This document shows, piece by piece, positions 1 through 8,379 of a DNA stretch of 64,000 bases. Where the stretch lies: positions 1 to 64,000 of the forward strand of contig CAZLWA010000043.1 in assembly GCA_964563165.1 (NCBI GenBank), read 5' to 3'. Positions within the stretch are counted from its first letter, which is position 1. Every line of letters starts with the position of its first letter. The notes under the pieces are model-generated. The model ran no database searches, was not told where the DNA came from, and was given only the letters and a program-made list of their open reading frames with translations. This stretch comes from CAZLWA01 sp964563165. GTDB lineage: Bacteria > CLD3 > SB21. Made by a program: the position numbers and the translations under genes.

Positions 1-27
1 TGCTTGTAAACTCATGAGGATCACATT

Positions 28-600
28 TTGAAAAAACTTTTGTTTGTAATAACGTGTTTAATTTTTCCATGCGTGCTATCAGCGCAATCCATCACCGGCG
101 TGCAAAGTGATTCATTTACAGATTCGCGGGACGGTAAGACGTACAAAACGGCCAAAATCGGGAATCAGGTGTGGATGGCGGAAAATTTGAACTACGATGC
201 CGGTGATGGGAGTTATTGTTACAATGACAGTTCAATAAATTGCAGTAAATATGGAAGACTCTACACGTGGGAAACGGCAAAGAAGGCGGTGCCTCCAGGA
301 TGGCATTTGCCGAGCAAAAGTGAATTCGAGCGGCTGCTGAGTTATCTCGGAGACGATTCAAGGACAACCTATCAGCAAATTATTGAAGGCGGCGGATCAA
401 ATTTAAACGTCTTGTTCGGCGGTTGGCGCGGCAATAGTGGTGGTTGCTACGGCATCGGATCCGGCGCGAACTTCTGGTCTTCGGCGGAGTACGGTAACCA
501 TAACGCGTGGGTCCTGAACGTGAACAGTGGTTATCAGGAAGCCCACTTGGTCAAGGTCGGCAAGACCGGCGCGTTTTGTGTGCGCTGCGTCCAGGACTAA
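28..600 (+). CDS. Secreted FISUMP-domain protein (single domain)
   Basis: A 190-residue exported protein: signal peptide at about residues 1-19, then one FISUMP (Fibrobacter succinogenes major paralogous, Fib_succ_major) domain. Visible family hallmarks are DGKTYKT, GNQVWMAENLNYD, GRLYTW, PPGWHLP, FGGWR, FWSS and the terminal CVRCV. The start is TTG, preceded by GAGGA at 16-20. The function of the family is unknown; the fold is thought to be related to FGE-sulfatase/C-type-lectin domains, so surface ligand binding is an inference. Up to FGGWR it is about 89 per cent identical (my count) to the second domain of the gene at 881-1978. After that point the two diverge sharply while the framework residues stay fixed. 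A terminator follows directly. Confidence 0.88.
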   Translation: MKKLLFVITCLIFPCVLSAQSITGVQSDSFTDSRDGKTYKTAKIGNQVWMAENLNYDAGDGSYCYNDSSINCSKYGRLYTWETAKKAVPPGWHLPSKSEFERLLSYLGDDSRTTYQQIIEGGGSNLNVLFGGWRGNSGGCYGIGSGANFWSSAEYGNHNAWVLNVNSGYQEAHLVKVGKTGAFCVRCVQD

Positions 601-626
601 GAATATTTGCTAGTATTTTTATTATA

Positions 627-660
627 CCCAATCTCACATTTTGAGATTGGGGCTTTTATT
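627..660 (+). terminator. Rho-independent terminator after the first FISUMP gene
   Basis: A perfect 10-bp stem (CCCAATCTCA at 627-636, TGAGATTGGG at 642-651) has a 5-base loop and is followed by GCTTTTATT. Almost the same hairpin follows the second FISUMP gene at 2017-2051, so gene and terminator look like a duplicated cassette. Confidence 0.85.
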
Positions 661-661
661 A

Positions 662-811
662 TTGCCAGGAAGAAATCCTTCCAATGAAAGAATCGGAATT
701 AATATTGAAACACTCCAGACTTGGTGGTACTTTGATTTTTCCGGATTGGCAAAGGTAAAACTGAATGGCTCTGAATTTCCTGGGTCAAATATCATGGTAA
801 ATTTTTGCTGA
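662..811 (+). pseudogene. Possible decayed gene fragment between the FISUMP genes
   Basis: An open stretch of 49 codons from a TTG at 662 to TGA at 809-811 encodes a peptide with protein-like composition, for example IGINIETLQTWWYFDFSGLA. It has no ribosome binding site and begins just past the terminator of the upstream gene, so it is probably not expressed. It may be a remnant of a gene disrupted when the FISUMP cassette duplicated. I cannot name a family. The alternative is chance open frame in non-coding DNA. Confidence 0.22.
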
Positions 812-880
812 TGTCGTGGACAAATATTGAAAGCCTACGGGGTCCTGTTATCTCAATCACCTCGTACGGAATAATACATC

Positions 881-1978
881 ATGAAAAAACAGATTCTATT
901 CATTTTTCTGATCTGGGTTCCATACCTCTACGCCCAACCCATCACCAATGTGCGGAGCGAAATCAAAGATGCATTCACGGATTATCGGGACGGCAAGACG
1001 TACAAGACTGTCAAGATCGGCAACCAGATATGGATGGCCGAGAACTTAAATTACGATATCGGAAATGAAAGCTACTGTTATAGAAATGATTCAACGAATT
1101 GTAACAAGTTTGGCAGGCTCTACACGTGGGAAGCGGCCAAGCGGTCGGTGCCGCCGGGGTGGCATCTTCCGACTAAAAATGAATTTGAGCAGTTCCTGAG
1201 TTATCTTGGAGGAGCTGAAAGGACAGCCTATCAGAAGCTCATTGAGGACGGCGCCTCAAACGTATTGTTCGGCGGTTGGCGCATCTACAATGGTGGTTAC
1301 GACTACCTCGGCTCCTACGCATTCTTCTGGTCTTCGACCGAATTCCTTACCGATTATGCATGGGACCTGAATGTGGGGAGTGATAACCAGGAAGCTAGAT
1401 TGGTCACCAACAACAGGACCTACGCGTTTTCAGTGCGTTGCGTCAAGGACTCCGCCATCGCCAATCTGGAGAACGAAGTGAGGGATTCACTGACAGACTT
1501 GCGGGACGGCAAAACGTATAAGACGGTAAGAATCGGTAAGCAGGTCTGGATGGCGGAGAATCTGAATTATGATGCCGGGGACGGCAGCTATTGTTACAAT
1601 GATAGTTCAACAAATTGCAGTAAATATGGAAGACTCTACTCGTGGGAAACGGCAAAGAAAGCGGTACCTCCAGGTTGGCATTTGCCGAGTAAAAGCGAAT
1701 TTGAACGGCTGCTGAGTTATCTCGAAGACGATTCAAGGACAACCTATCAGCAACTTGTTGAAGGCGGCGGATCAAGTTTAAATGTCTTGTTCGGCGGCTG
1801 GCGCAACTACAATGGGTTCGGCTACCTCGGTTCCTCCGCGCTCTTGTGGTCTTCGACGGAAACGGAGAACAACGGTGCATGGCATTTGTACGTAATCCGT
1901 CGTTACCGGTCAGCCCGCTTAAGCACCGACTTCGGCCACAAGGCTTCCGCGTTTTCAGTGCGTTGCGTCAAGGACTAA
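881..1978 (+). CDS. Secreted protein with two tandem FISUMP domains
   Basis: A 365-residue exported protein: signal peptide at about 1-18, FISUMP domain 1 at about 31-190 and domain 2 at about 204-365. Each domain has DGKTYKT, WMAENLNYD, PPGWHLP, FGGWR, WSSTE and ends in AFSVRCVKD. Domain 2 is closer to the single-domain protein at 28-600 than to domain 1, which suggests domain shuffling between neighbouring genes. The part between FGGWR and AFSVRCVKD (residues about 135-182 and 310-357) is highly variable between copies, mostly at codons ending in C or T. The start is ATG at 881. Surface binding or adhesion is inferred only from the fold. Confidence 0.88.
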   Translation: MKKQILFIFLIWVPYLYAQPITNVRSEIKDAFTDYRDGKTYKTVKIGNQIWMAENLNYDIGNESYCYRNDSTNCNKFGRLYTWEAAKRSVPPGWHLPTKNEFEQFLSYLGGAERTAYQKLIEDGASNVLFGGWRIYNGGYDYLGSYAFFWSSTEFLTDYAWDLNVGSDNQEARLVTNNRTYAFSVRCVKDSAIANLENEVRDSLTDLRDGKTYKTVRIGKQVWMAENLNYDAGDGSYCYNDSSTNCSKYGRLYSWETAKKAVPPGWHLPSKSEFERLLSYLEDDSRTTYQQLVEGGGSSLNVLFGGWRNYNGFGYLGSSALLWSSTETENNGAWHLYVIRRYRSARLSTDFGHKASAFSVRCVKD

Positions 1979-2016
1979 TGTATTGACTATTTGAATTGTC
2001 GGGGATTTATTTTAAA

Positions 2017-2051
2017 ACCCGATCTCATATTTTGAGATTGGGTATTTTTAT
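2017..2051 (+). terminator. Rho-independent terminator after the second FISUMP gene
   Basis: An 11-bp stem (ACCCGATCTCA at 2017-2027, TGAGATTGGGT at 2033-2043, one G-T pair) is followed by ATTTTTATTT. Loop and stem are nearly identical to the hairpin at 627-651. Confidence 0.85.
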
Positions 2052-2066
2052 TTGTAAATTTATGAT

Positions 2067-2798
2067 ATGAACTCCGGCACATCTAAAAAATTAATTCTTA
2101 TAACTGCATTCAGCATCGCCATGGGGTTTTTGGAAACCTCGGTCGTGATCTATCTGCGGATGCATTACTATCCCGATGGATTCAATTTTCCTCTGGCTCC
2201 GCTGGATCCTTTTGTCGCACAAGTAGAAATTGCAAGAGAAGCCGCAACCGTGATCATGTTACTGAGCCTCGGCGCGATCACAGGAAAGAATATCTCGGAA
2301 AAACTAGCCTATTTCATCTATAGTTTTGCCGTATGGGATATTTGCTATTACATTTTTCTGAAATGGCTGTTGAATTGGCCGGAATCATTTTTAACGTTTG
2401 ATATATTATTTTTGATTCCAGTCATGTGGGTGGGACCTGTGATTGCTCCGATCATTCTATCGGGCACGATGATCTTATTTAGCGGGCTCTCTATCTTTTT
2501 TAATCACAAAACAGGCGGCAAAATAACCATTTCAAAAACCGAATGGATACTCCTGATCGCCGGTTCTGTGGTAATCCTGGTTTCATTCACCGAGGACTTT
2601 ACCTATTTTATCCTGACGCGATACTCTTTTTCCGAATTACTGGACCTCATGACCAGTAAAAACATATTCAGCTTACGATTACAATACATTCCGGCCGACT
2701 TTGACTGGCGGGTGTTCGGCTTCGGGGAAATTTTGCTGCTGATCGCAATTAAGATCTTTCATCAACGGAACAAAACATTAATTCGTAAAGAACTGTAA
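2067..2798 (+). CDS. Polytopic membrane protein, unknown function
   Basis: A 243-residue protein with about six hydrophobic segments (roughly residues 10-30, 58-76, 84-104, 108-145, 160-182 and 222-236). It has no signal peptide and no catalytic motif that I recognise. Two charged features stand out near the first segments: an ETSVVIYLRMHYYPDG stretch and a conserved-looking REAATVIML. It starts at ATG 2067, directly after the FISUMP terminator, with no clear Shine-Dalgarno sequence, so it may be near-leaderless. The next gene, 122 bases downstream on the same strand, is a lipoprotein cytochrome. A link to electron transfer is possible from the context alone. I do not recognise the family. 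Confidence 0.75.
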   Translation: MNSGTSKKLILITAFSIAMGFLETSVVIYLRMHYYPDGFNFPLAPLDPFVAQVEIAREAATVIMLLSLGAITGKNISEKLAYFIYSFAVWDICYYIFLKWLLNWPESFLTFDILFLIPVMWVGPVIAPIILSGTMILFSGLSIFFNHKTGGKITISKTEWILLIAGSVVILVSFTEDFTYFILTRYSFSELLDLMTSKNIFSLRLQYIPADFDWRVFGFGEILLLIAIKIFHQRNKTLIRKEL

Positions 2799-2920
2799 CA
2801 TTAAGAAACGCTTACCGTATCCACTGCAGAACTTCCCTCTTGATACCTATCCTTTTTCTCGTTAGAATCATTCTATTATTTAATTCAAAAAATTATTTTC
2901 ATCTTAACTTCTATTCCATT

Positions 2921-3292
2921 ATGAACAAAACAAAACTTATCCTGATCGGGTTGATTCTTTTTTCACTCCCCGTTTTTATTTATGGTGTAATCAGCTGCCA
3001 GACTAACAAACCGAAAAATTTTAAAGTTCTCAAAGATAAAGACATGACGATCGAAGAGACAAAGGAATATATGCGTACGTTCACTTTATCTTTAGGCGTG
3101 GAGTGCGAGTATTGCCACAATGTGGATAATTATTCAAGCGATGATAAGAAGGAAAAATTAGCTACGCGGGACATGATCAAAATGATGTATGCCATGAATG
3201 AGCAGTATTTTAAGAACGCCAAAGAAGAAGTTACTTGTTACACCTGTCACCGCGGGCAAGTTGAAATAAAAAATATTCCGCCGGGCCTATGA
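2921..3292 (+). CDS. Lipoprotein c-type cytochrome with two haem motifs (reaction-centre cytochrome subunit-like)
   Basis: A 123-residue protein starting at ATG 2921. An upstream in-frame start would add 27 residues ahead of an otherwise perfect lipoprotein signal, so I reject it. The signal ends in the lipobox VISC (Cys at about 24). Two CxxCH haem-binding sites, CEYCH and CYTCH, lie at about residues 64-68 and 106-110. Size, spacing and the phrase MRTFTLSLGVECEYCH resemble the PSCyt / photosynthetic-reaction-centre cytochrome c subunit family, which is common in non-phototrophs of the FCB group and Acidobacteria. It is probably a membrane-anchored periplasmic electron carrier. Its stop overlaps the end of the convergent rluE by 6 bases. 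Confidence 0.82.
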   Translation: MNKTKLILIGLILFSLPVFIYGVISCQTNKPKNFKVLKDKDMTIEETKEYMRTFTLSLGVECEYCHNVDNYSSDDKKEKLATRDMIKMMYAMNEQYFKNAKEEVTCYTCHRGQVEIKNIPPGL

Positions 3293-3868
3293 TTTGATGG
3301 CCGACTTAAACCGTCGAATCTCTTCCGATGTCAGCTCCCGCCACTTCCCGCTTTCCAATCCGTTCAGATTCAAAAATAAGATTTGCGTCCGGATGAGCCT
3401 CAATGCCGGATGTCCGACGGCGGCGGTCATTTTACGCACTTGACGGTTGCGGCCTTCGGTCAAGGAGATTTCAAGCCAGCACGTCGGAATGTTTTTTCTG
3501 AATCGAATTGGCTTATCCCGCTCCGGATAAGAAGGCTCAATCAGACTGACCGTCGCAGGTTTTGTTTTTTGTCCCTCAATGACAATGCCCGTGCGCAATT
3601 TCTCCAAAGCCGATGCATCTGGAATTCTTTCTATTTGAACATGGTAAGTACGGGCGTGTCCGTATTTGGCTTCGATCAAATAATGTTGAAACCATCCGTC
3701 GTCCGTCAGTATCATAAGTCCTTCGCTCTCGACGTCCAAACGTCCAACGGGATAAACGTCTTTTGGAAAATCATAGCCTGACAGTACCGGATGATTCGCA
3801 TCCTGGCTGAATTGGGACAGGACCCCGTAAGGTTTATTGAATACGATGTAGTGAAATGATTTTTGCAT
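3287..3868 (-). CDS. rluE: 23S rRNA pseudouridine synthase, RluE-like
   Basis: A 193-residue stand-alone RsuA/RluE-family pseudouridine synthase without an S4 domain. It has the opening FNKPYGVLSQF, the catalytic motif GRLDVESEGLMILT (nucleophile Asp about 45) and the closing EGRNRQVRKM and ALRLIR motifs. RluE of E. coli modifies U2457 of 23S rRNA in the peptidyl-transferase region; length and lack of S4 fit RluE better than RluB/RluF, but the target here is inferred. It is the last gene of a four-gene minus-strand run (kinase, rlmD, response regulator, rluE), 23 bases after the regulator. Confidence 0.88.
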   Translation of the reverse strand: MQKSFHYIVFNKPYGVLSQFSQDANHPVLSGYDFPKDVYPVGRLDVESEGLMILTDDGWFQHYLIEAKYGHARTYHVQIERIPDASALEKLRTGIVIEGQKTKPATVSLIEPSYPERDKPIRFRKNIPTCWLEISLTEGRNRQVRKMTAAVGHPALRLIRTQILFLNLNGLESGKWRELTSEEIRRFKSAIKS

Positions 3869-3891
3869 CGATGGAGTGGCCGAACCGATCT

Positions 3892-5346
3892 TTACATGAT
3901 CCCGAGCTTCTTCATGCGCATAATCAGGGTAGTTCTCTTAATGCCCAGCAATTTTGCCGTTTCCGATTTATTGGATTGCGTCTTAGCCAATACGTAAGCG
4001 ATATATTCCCTCTGCATCTCATCCAGAGTCTTGATCGATGAGACGTAAAAATGATCTTTCGACAAAAACGATTTGGATTTGTCGGGCAGCGGATGTTCAT
4101 GGCGAATTTCTTCCGGAAGATCCGCAACGTCCAAATGTTCCCCTTCGGCGAAAATCAGCATGCGGTTCACTATATTGATCAGCTCCCGTATGTTTCCTTT
4201 CCATTCGAGCGAGGACAGCAAATTCAGCGCCTCGCGGGAAATGGACTTGATTTGTCTTGCAGATTTCTTATTATGTTCGGTGATAATGTAATTGATAAGC
4301 AAAGGGATATCACTGCGTCGTTCGCGGAGCGGCGGGATCTGAATCGGCAGCACATTCAAACGGTAATATAGATCTACACGAAAATTTTCCTTTTTGCATT
4401 CTTCCAGTAAATCCTTGTTGGTGGCGGCCAGAATTCGTACGTCCACTTGACGATGCCGGACTTCTCCGATTCTTCGAAACTCCTTTTCCTGGATCACGCG
4501 TAAAAGTTTCGATTGAAGGGCCAGGCTGGTGTTCGAGATTTCATCCAGAAAAATAGTTCCGCCGTCCGCTTCCTCGATCAATCCGATTTGATCCTGGATA
4601 GCGCCGGTGAAGGCGCCTTTTTTATGCCCGAACAATTGTCCTTCCAAAAGGCTTTCGGATAAAGCGCCGCAGTCAATCACCAATATCTTCTTGTGCTGAC
4701 GTTTGCTGCCGTAATGGATGGCTTTGGCGACCAGTTCTTTACCCGTTCCGCTCTCACCCTGGATCAAAACCGTTTCATCGCTGAGTGAGGCCGCTTTGAT
4801 CAGGCGCCGAACCTGATTCATTTCAGGGCTGATACTGACAATATTGTCCAGTGAAAACTCTTTTTCAATTTCCGATTTGAGCAGAACGATTTCTTTTTCA
4901 AGTTTCGCTTTCTCAATACTGAGCCGCTCGTACTCGTCTTTGATCTGAATCCGGACGCGGTTTTCTTCGTATTTTTCAACCGCTTCTTTCAGGGCCTGGG
5001 CCAGGTGATCGGTTTCCCAGGGCTTGTTAATGTAACGAAAGATTTCGCCCACATTAATGGAATCAACCAGATCGTGAATGTCCGTATGTGCGGTTAGAAT
5101 CATGCGGACGGTGTCCGGATGCGATTCTTTTATTTTGGTAAGTAATTCAATACCGGACATGTTAGGCATTTTTTGGTCCACGATAGCCACCGCAATCACA
5201 TGATCGTTCAGAATATTCAAAGCGTCTAATCCGCTCGTTGCCGTATACACAAAATATTTTTCCTCCAGCAACGTCCGTAATACGTTCAATACCGCAACTT
5301 CATCGTCCACACAAAGAATGGCAGGCTTTTGAAAAGACTCGCTCAT
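3892..5346 (-). CDS. Sigma-54-dependent response regulator (NtrC family)
   Basis: 484 residues in four parts. The receiver domain (about 8-125) has acidic residues Asp14/Asp15, phospho-acceptor Asp57 (VDQKMPNMSG) and Lys in INKPWE. A predicted coiled-coil linker follows at about 130-165. The AAA+ activator domain carries Walker A GESGTGKE, the sigma-54 contact loop GAFTGA, Walker B TIFLDE and the arginine-rich LPPLRER segment. The C-terminal Fis-type helix-turn-helix includes NKSETAKLLGIKRTT. It would bind upstream sites and drive ATP-dependent open-complex formation by RpoN polymerase. The receiver resembles RpfG/HupR-type domains (ILCVDDEVAVLN). No partner histidine kinase is adjacent. It lies 4 bases after rlmD and 23 before rluE, so it is probably co-transcribed with rRNA-modification genes. 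Confidence 0.93.
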   Translation of the reverse strand: MSESFQKPAILCVDDEVAVLNVLRTLLEEKYFVYTATSGLDALNILNDHVIAVAIVDQKMPNMSGIELLTKIKESHPDTVRMILTAHTDIHDLVDSINVGEIFRYINKPWETDHLAQALKEAVEKYEENRVRIQIKDEYERLSIEKAKLEKEIVLLKSEIEKEFSLDNIVSISPEMNQVRRLIKAASLSDETVLIQGESGTGKELVAKAIHYGSKRQHKKILVIDCGALSESLLEGQLFGHKKGAFTGAIQDQIGLIEEADGGTIFLDEISNTSLALQSKLLRVIQEKEFRRIGEVRHRQVDVRILAATNKDLLEECKKENFRVDLYYRLNVLPIQIPPLRERRSDIPLLINYIITEHNKKSARQIKSISREALNLLSSLEWKGNIRELINIVNRMLIFAEGEHLDVADLPEEIRHEHPLPDKSKSFLSKDHFYVSSIKTLDEMQREYIAYVLAKTQSNKSETAKLLGIKRTTLIMRMKKLGIM

Positions 5347-5350
5347 AGAT

Positions 5351-6757
5351 CTAATTTCGGGCTAAGGTGACCACGTTTTCAATATGATACGTATGGGGAA
5401 ACATATCCACAGGCTGAATGTGCCTCAGGGAATATTTATCTTTGCATAATAGAGCCAAATCACGGGCTTGCGTACTCGGATTGCAGCTGACATATATAAT
5501 CTTTTCCGGTAAGATCTCCAGCAAGCCGTCCACCACGTCCGGATGCATGCCGGATCGGGGCGGATCCACAATGATCGCATCGGCCTTTTGATCAAGTTGC
5601 CTCAAGACCGTTCGGATATCGCCCTGCATGAATTGGACATTGGATACATTGTTACGCTGCCTGTTCTTTTCGGCATTCTTAATGGCGCTTTCAACCAATT
5701 CCACGCCCGTGATCTGTTTAGCATGAGCCGAAAGGTAAATCGCCATGCTTCCGGTTCCGCAATACAAATCGTAGATGATTTCGTTTCCTTTCAGATCAGC
5801 CGCTTCCAACAGCGTTCGGTACAGCACCTCCGCAGCCAACGTATTGGTCTGAAAAAACGAATTCGATGAAATCTCGAATTCGTAATCGTCCAATTTCTCA
5901 AGAATCGTACTTTTTCCGTGCAACAAAATCTCGTAATCGTTCACGGCAACTTGTGATTTCTTTTGGCTGATGCCGTTGAGGAGACTTGTGATCTGCGGGA
6001 ATCGTACCAGAATCTGCTCTTTCAATGCATTCATGAGCGAAGTATTTTCATTGCTTGTGATCACATGAACCATAAGTTCGCGGGTATGTTCCATTTCGCG
6101 AATGACGAGAAACCGCCAGAATCCTTCGTACGATCTTACGGAATAAGGTGCGCAGCCGCTTGATTCGGCAAAGGCTTTGACAAAGTTCAAGATTTCATTT
6201 GCCAGCGGTGACTGCAGATGACACTCATCGATATCCAGTATTTTGTCGAACCGCCGGGGAACATGAAGCCCGAGGGCGAACGAAGGCGCAGAGTGTTCCT
6301 GCGCATCCGCCCGGGTAAGCCACGGACGATCGCCGAAGGTAAATTCCATCTTATTCCGGTAATGAAATATTTTAGGAGATCCGAGCGGAAGAGGAATTTC
6401 GATATCGTTAAATCCGCCGATCCGCTGCAGCACATCCTGAACGTTCCGGCGTTTGAATTCCAGCTGACCCTGATAATCCACGTCCTGCCATCGGCATCCG
6501 CCGCAGGTTCCGAAATAGGCGCAGGGCGCCGGGGTACGTAAAGCCGAGGGAGAAAGAACTTGTATCATCTGCGCTTCGGCAAAATTCTTCTTTAATTTCA
6601 AGATCCTGGCTTTCACGAAATCGCCGGTAATGGCTCCGTTGACAAACACCACAAAGTCGTTTACCCGCGCAATGCCTTCACCGCCGAACGAAACGGATTC
6701 AATGGCCACGTCGATCTCAGCGCCCTTATGAATCGATAATTCGTTAACCGATACCAT
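5351..6757 (-). CDS. rlmD: 23S rRNA (uracil-5-)-methyltransferase, RlmD/RumA family
   Basis: 468 residues. The N-terminal TRAM domain (about 10-68) is followed by an iron-sulfur site with Cys79, Cys85 and Cys88 (CAYFGTCGGC) and Cys179. The C-terminal SAM-dependent methyltransferase has YDLYCGTGSM (SAM binding), VDPPRSG and the catalytic Cys425 in VSCNPSTQARD. In E. coli RlmD makes m5U1939 in 23S rRNA; paralogues (RlmC, RlmCD, TrmA) have other targets, so the exact base is inferred. It sits 2 bases after the Ser/Thr kinase and 4 bases before the response regulator, tight enough for translational coupling. Confidence 0.9.
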   Translation of the reverse strand: MVSVNELSIHKGAEIDVAIESVSFGGEGIARVNDFVVFVNGAITGDFVKARILKLKKNFAEAQMIQVLSPSALRTPAPCAYFGTCGGCRWQDVDYQGQLEFKRRNVQDVLQRIGGFNDIEIPLPLGSPKIFHYRNKMEFTFGDRPWLTRADAQEHSAPSFALGLHVPRRFDKILDIDECHLQSPLANEILNFVKAFAESSGCAPYSVRSYEGFWRFLVIREMEHTRELMVHVITSNENTSLMNALKEQILVRFPQITSLLNGISQKKSQVAVNDYEILLHGKSTILEKLDDYEFEISSNSFFQTNTLAAEVLYRTLLEAADLKGNEIIYDLYCGTGSMAIYLSAHAKQITGVELVESAIKNAEKNRQRNNVSNVQFMQGDIRTVLRQLDQKADAIIVDPPRSGMHPDVVDGLLEILPEKIIYVSCNPSTQARDLALLCKDKYSLRHIQPVDMFPHTYHIENVVTLARN

Positions 6758-6759
6758 AA

Positions 6760-8343
6760 CTACTTTCTGTTCAGATCCACTTTAAAATGAAAATATTCAT
6801 TCGTCGTAAAATTCCGATCTATGCCGTACGTGATAAAACCTTCCTTCTTGAAAAGCATTTTATGCTTGCCGGGCTTGAATCCGAGCCACGTTTGCGGCGA
6901 TGGCGTTTTAACAAACGGGTTTGATTCGGAATCGAAATAAACGGAAGCGGGCGGCTCGGAGGCGGCAAAAAAACCGATCCTGCGGTTGTCCGGACGATAG
7001 AAATCCAGGGCGGATGACATTTTATCGAGATCCAGAGCGAGTTCTTTGACCTCGCTGTCCTGTTCGAACGAAAAATTATATTCATACGTATAATACAAAA
7101 GCGGAAATTTTATTTTAAGCGCGTTACGCCCTTTCTGGAAACTTCTCAACGTCGTCTTTCCGCCGGTCAACGGAATCTCCTTTTCATTAATGAACACGCG
7201 CGTATCTCTGAAAAGGCCGGCTTTATCCGTTTTCAGGGCCAGATTGAAAAAGCCAAATTCCACTCCTTCCGGTTCGGGACCGCGGTTGAGAAAAAAATAA
7301 AATACCGGGCCAAGTATCATGACGGCAACGACCGTTGAAATCACAACTCTCTTCATCCATAAAGTTGTTCTCTTAACGGGTGCTTTTGAATCATCCGGGA
7401 TTTCGGTTCTAACGGCAGAAGAAAAATATTTTACCAATTCATTCACAAAAGCCGTCTCCAGCGCCTTGTCCTTGGAAATAATGACTGAATAATATTTGGC
7501 GAGCGTGGTTTTGATCTGCGATTGAGAAATGGATTGCAAGAAAGCATTCAGGTCCTTGATCACGAGGCCGACGTGCTCGTAACGTGCCGATAAATTCTTA
7601 GACATGGCCTTGTGCACGATCGCAATCAATCCCCGGGGGATGTGAGCGTGTTTTTCATCCAACGGCTCGAATCGTCCCTGCGCGATCATGGTGATGAGCG
7701 TCAGGTTCGAATCGGCGGCAAATGGTTTCTTTCCGGTTAGACTTTCATACATCATCGTGCCCAGGCTGTACACATCGCTTTGAATGGTCAATTTATCTCC
7801 GGACGCTTGTTCCGGGGACATATACGAAGGTGTGCCGACGATGATCCCCGTTGATGTCAAATGTTTTTGCAGCTCTTCGTCTTCCTGCTTGGCAATCCCG
7901 AAATCCATCAACTTAACTTGTCCGTCCTTTCCAAGGCGAACGTTGCTCGGCTTAATGTCGCGGTGAATGATGCCGCTTTCGTGCATGTGCTCCAAGCCGC
8001 GCGCCACTTCGCGTGCGACCATGGCGCAAATAAACGGCGCCACAGGTCCGGTCGATTTGATAATTTCACTGACATCGATTCCTTCCACGTACTCCATCAC
8101 CAAATAATGATTCTTCTGTGAGTCCATGAAGTAATCGTAAATGGCGGGCAGATTCTCCTGTTTCATCGAAGCCGACAAAATCGCTTCGCGCTCAAAGCGT
8201 TTGATTTTGTCTTTGTTATCGCCGCGAACGACTTTGATCGCGACCAGGCGATCAAGGGTCGGATGGCGTCCCATGAAAACCGTTGCCATACCTCCGGCGC
8301 CGATTTGCTTGACTATCTCATAGCTCTGAATCAGATTTTCCAT
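6760..8343 (-). CDS. Membrane-anchored Ser/Thr protein kinase (PknB-like)
   Basis: 527 residues from ATG 8343. A longer in-frame start at 8409 is rejected because it lies inside the terminator of the upstream hpf gene. The kinase domain covers about 5-275: Gly loop GAGGMATVF (15-23), Lys37 in VAIKVV, catalytic HRDIKPSN (Asp129), DFGIAK (147-152) and the activation-segment end GTPSYMSPEQ. One transmembrane helix at about 332-352 separates it from a beta-rich exported domain of about 170 residues with no PASTA repeats. The end of that domain (PGKHKMLFKKEGFITYG) resembles PEGA-type surface-layer modules. All catalytic residues are present, so it should be active. Its gene leads the run with rlmD, a response regulator and rluE. 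Confidence 0.92.
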   Translation of the reverse strand: MENLIQSYEIVKQIGAGGMATVFMGRHPTLDRLVAIKVVRGDNKDKIKRFEREAILSASMKQENLPAIYDYFMDSQKNHYLVMEYVEGIDVSEIIKSTGPVAPFICAMVAREVARGLEHMHESGIIHRDIKPSNVRLGKDGQVKLMDFGIAKQEDEELQKHLTSTGIIVGTPSYMSPEQASGDKLTIQSDVYSLGTMMYESLTGKKPFAADSNLTLITMIAQGRFEPLDEKHAHIPRGLIAIVHKAMSKNLSARYEHVGLVIKDLNAFLQSISQSQIKTTLAKYYSVIISKDKALETAFVNELVKYFSSAVRTEIPDDSKAPVKRTTLWMKRVVISTVVAVMILGPVFYFFLNRGPEPEGVEFGFFNLALKTDKAGLFRDTRVFINEKEIPLTGGKTTLRSFQKGRNALKIKFPLLYYTYEYNFSFEQDSEVKELALDLDKMSSALDFYRPDNRRIGFFAASEPPASVYFDSESNPFVKTPSPQTWLGFKPGKHKMLFKKEGFITYGIDRNFTTNEYFHFKVDLNRK

Positions 8344-8379
8344 AGACGAATGATTTGAATTGGGTGAGGGTCCGGTAAA

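Noticed and set aside
28..1978. Definite diversity-generating retroelement
   Set aside because: No reverse transcriptase, accessory gene or template repeat is in the window, and not all differences are at A; kept only as a hypothesis.
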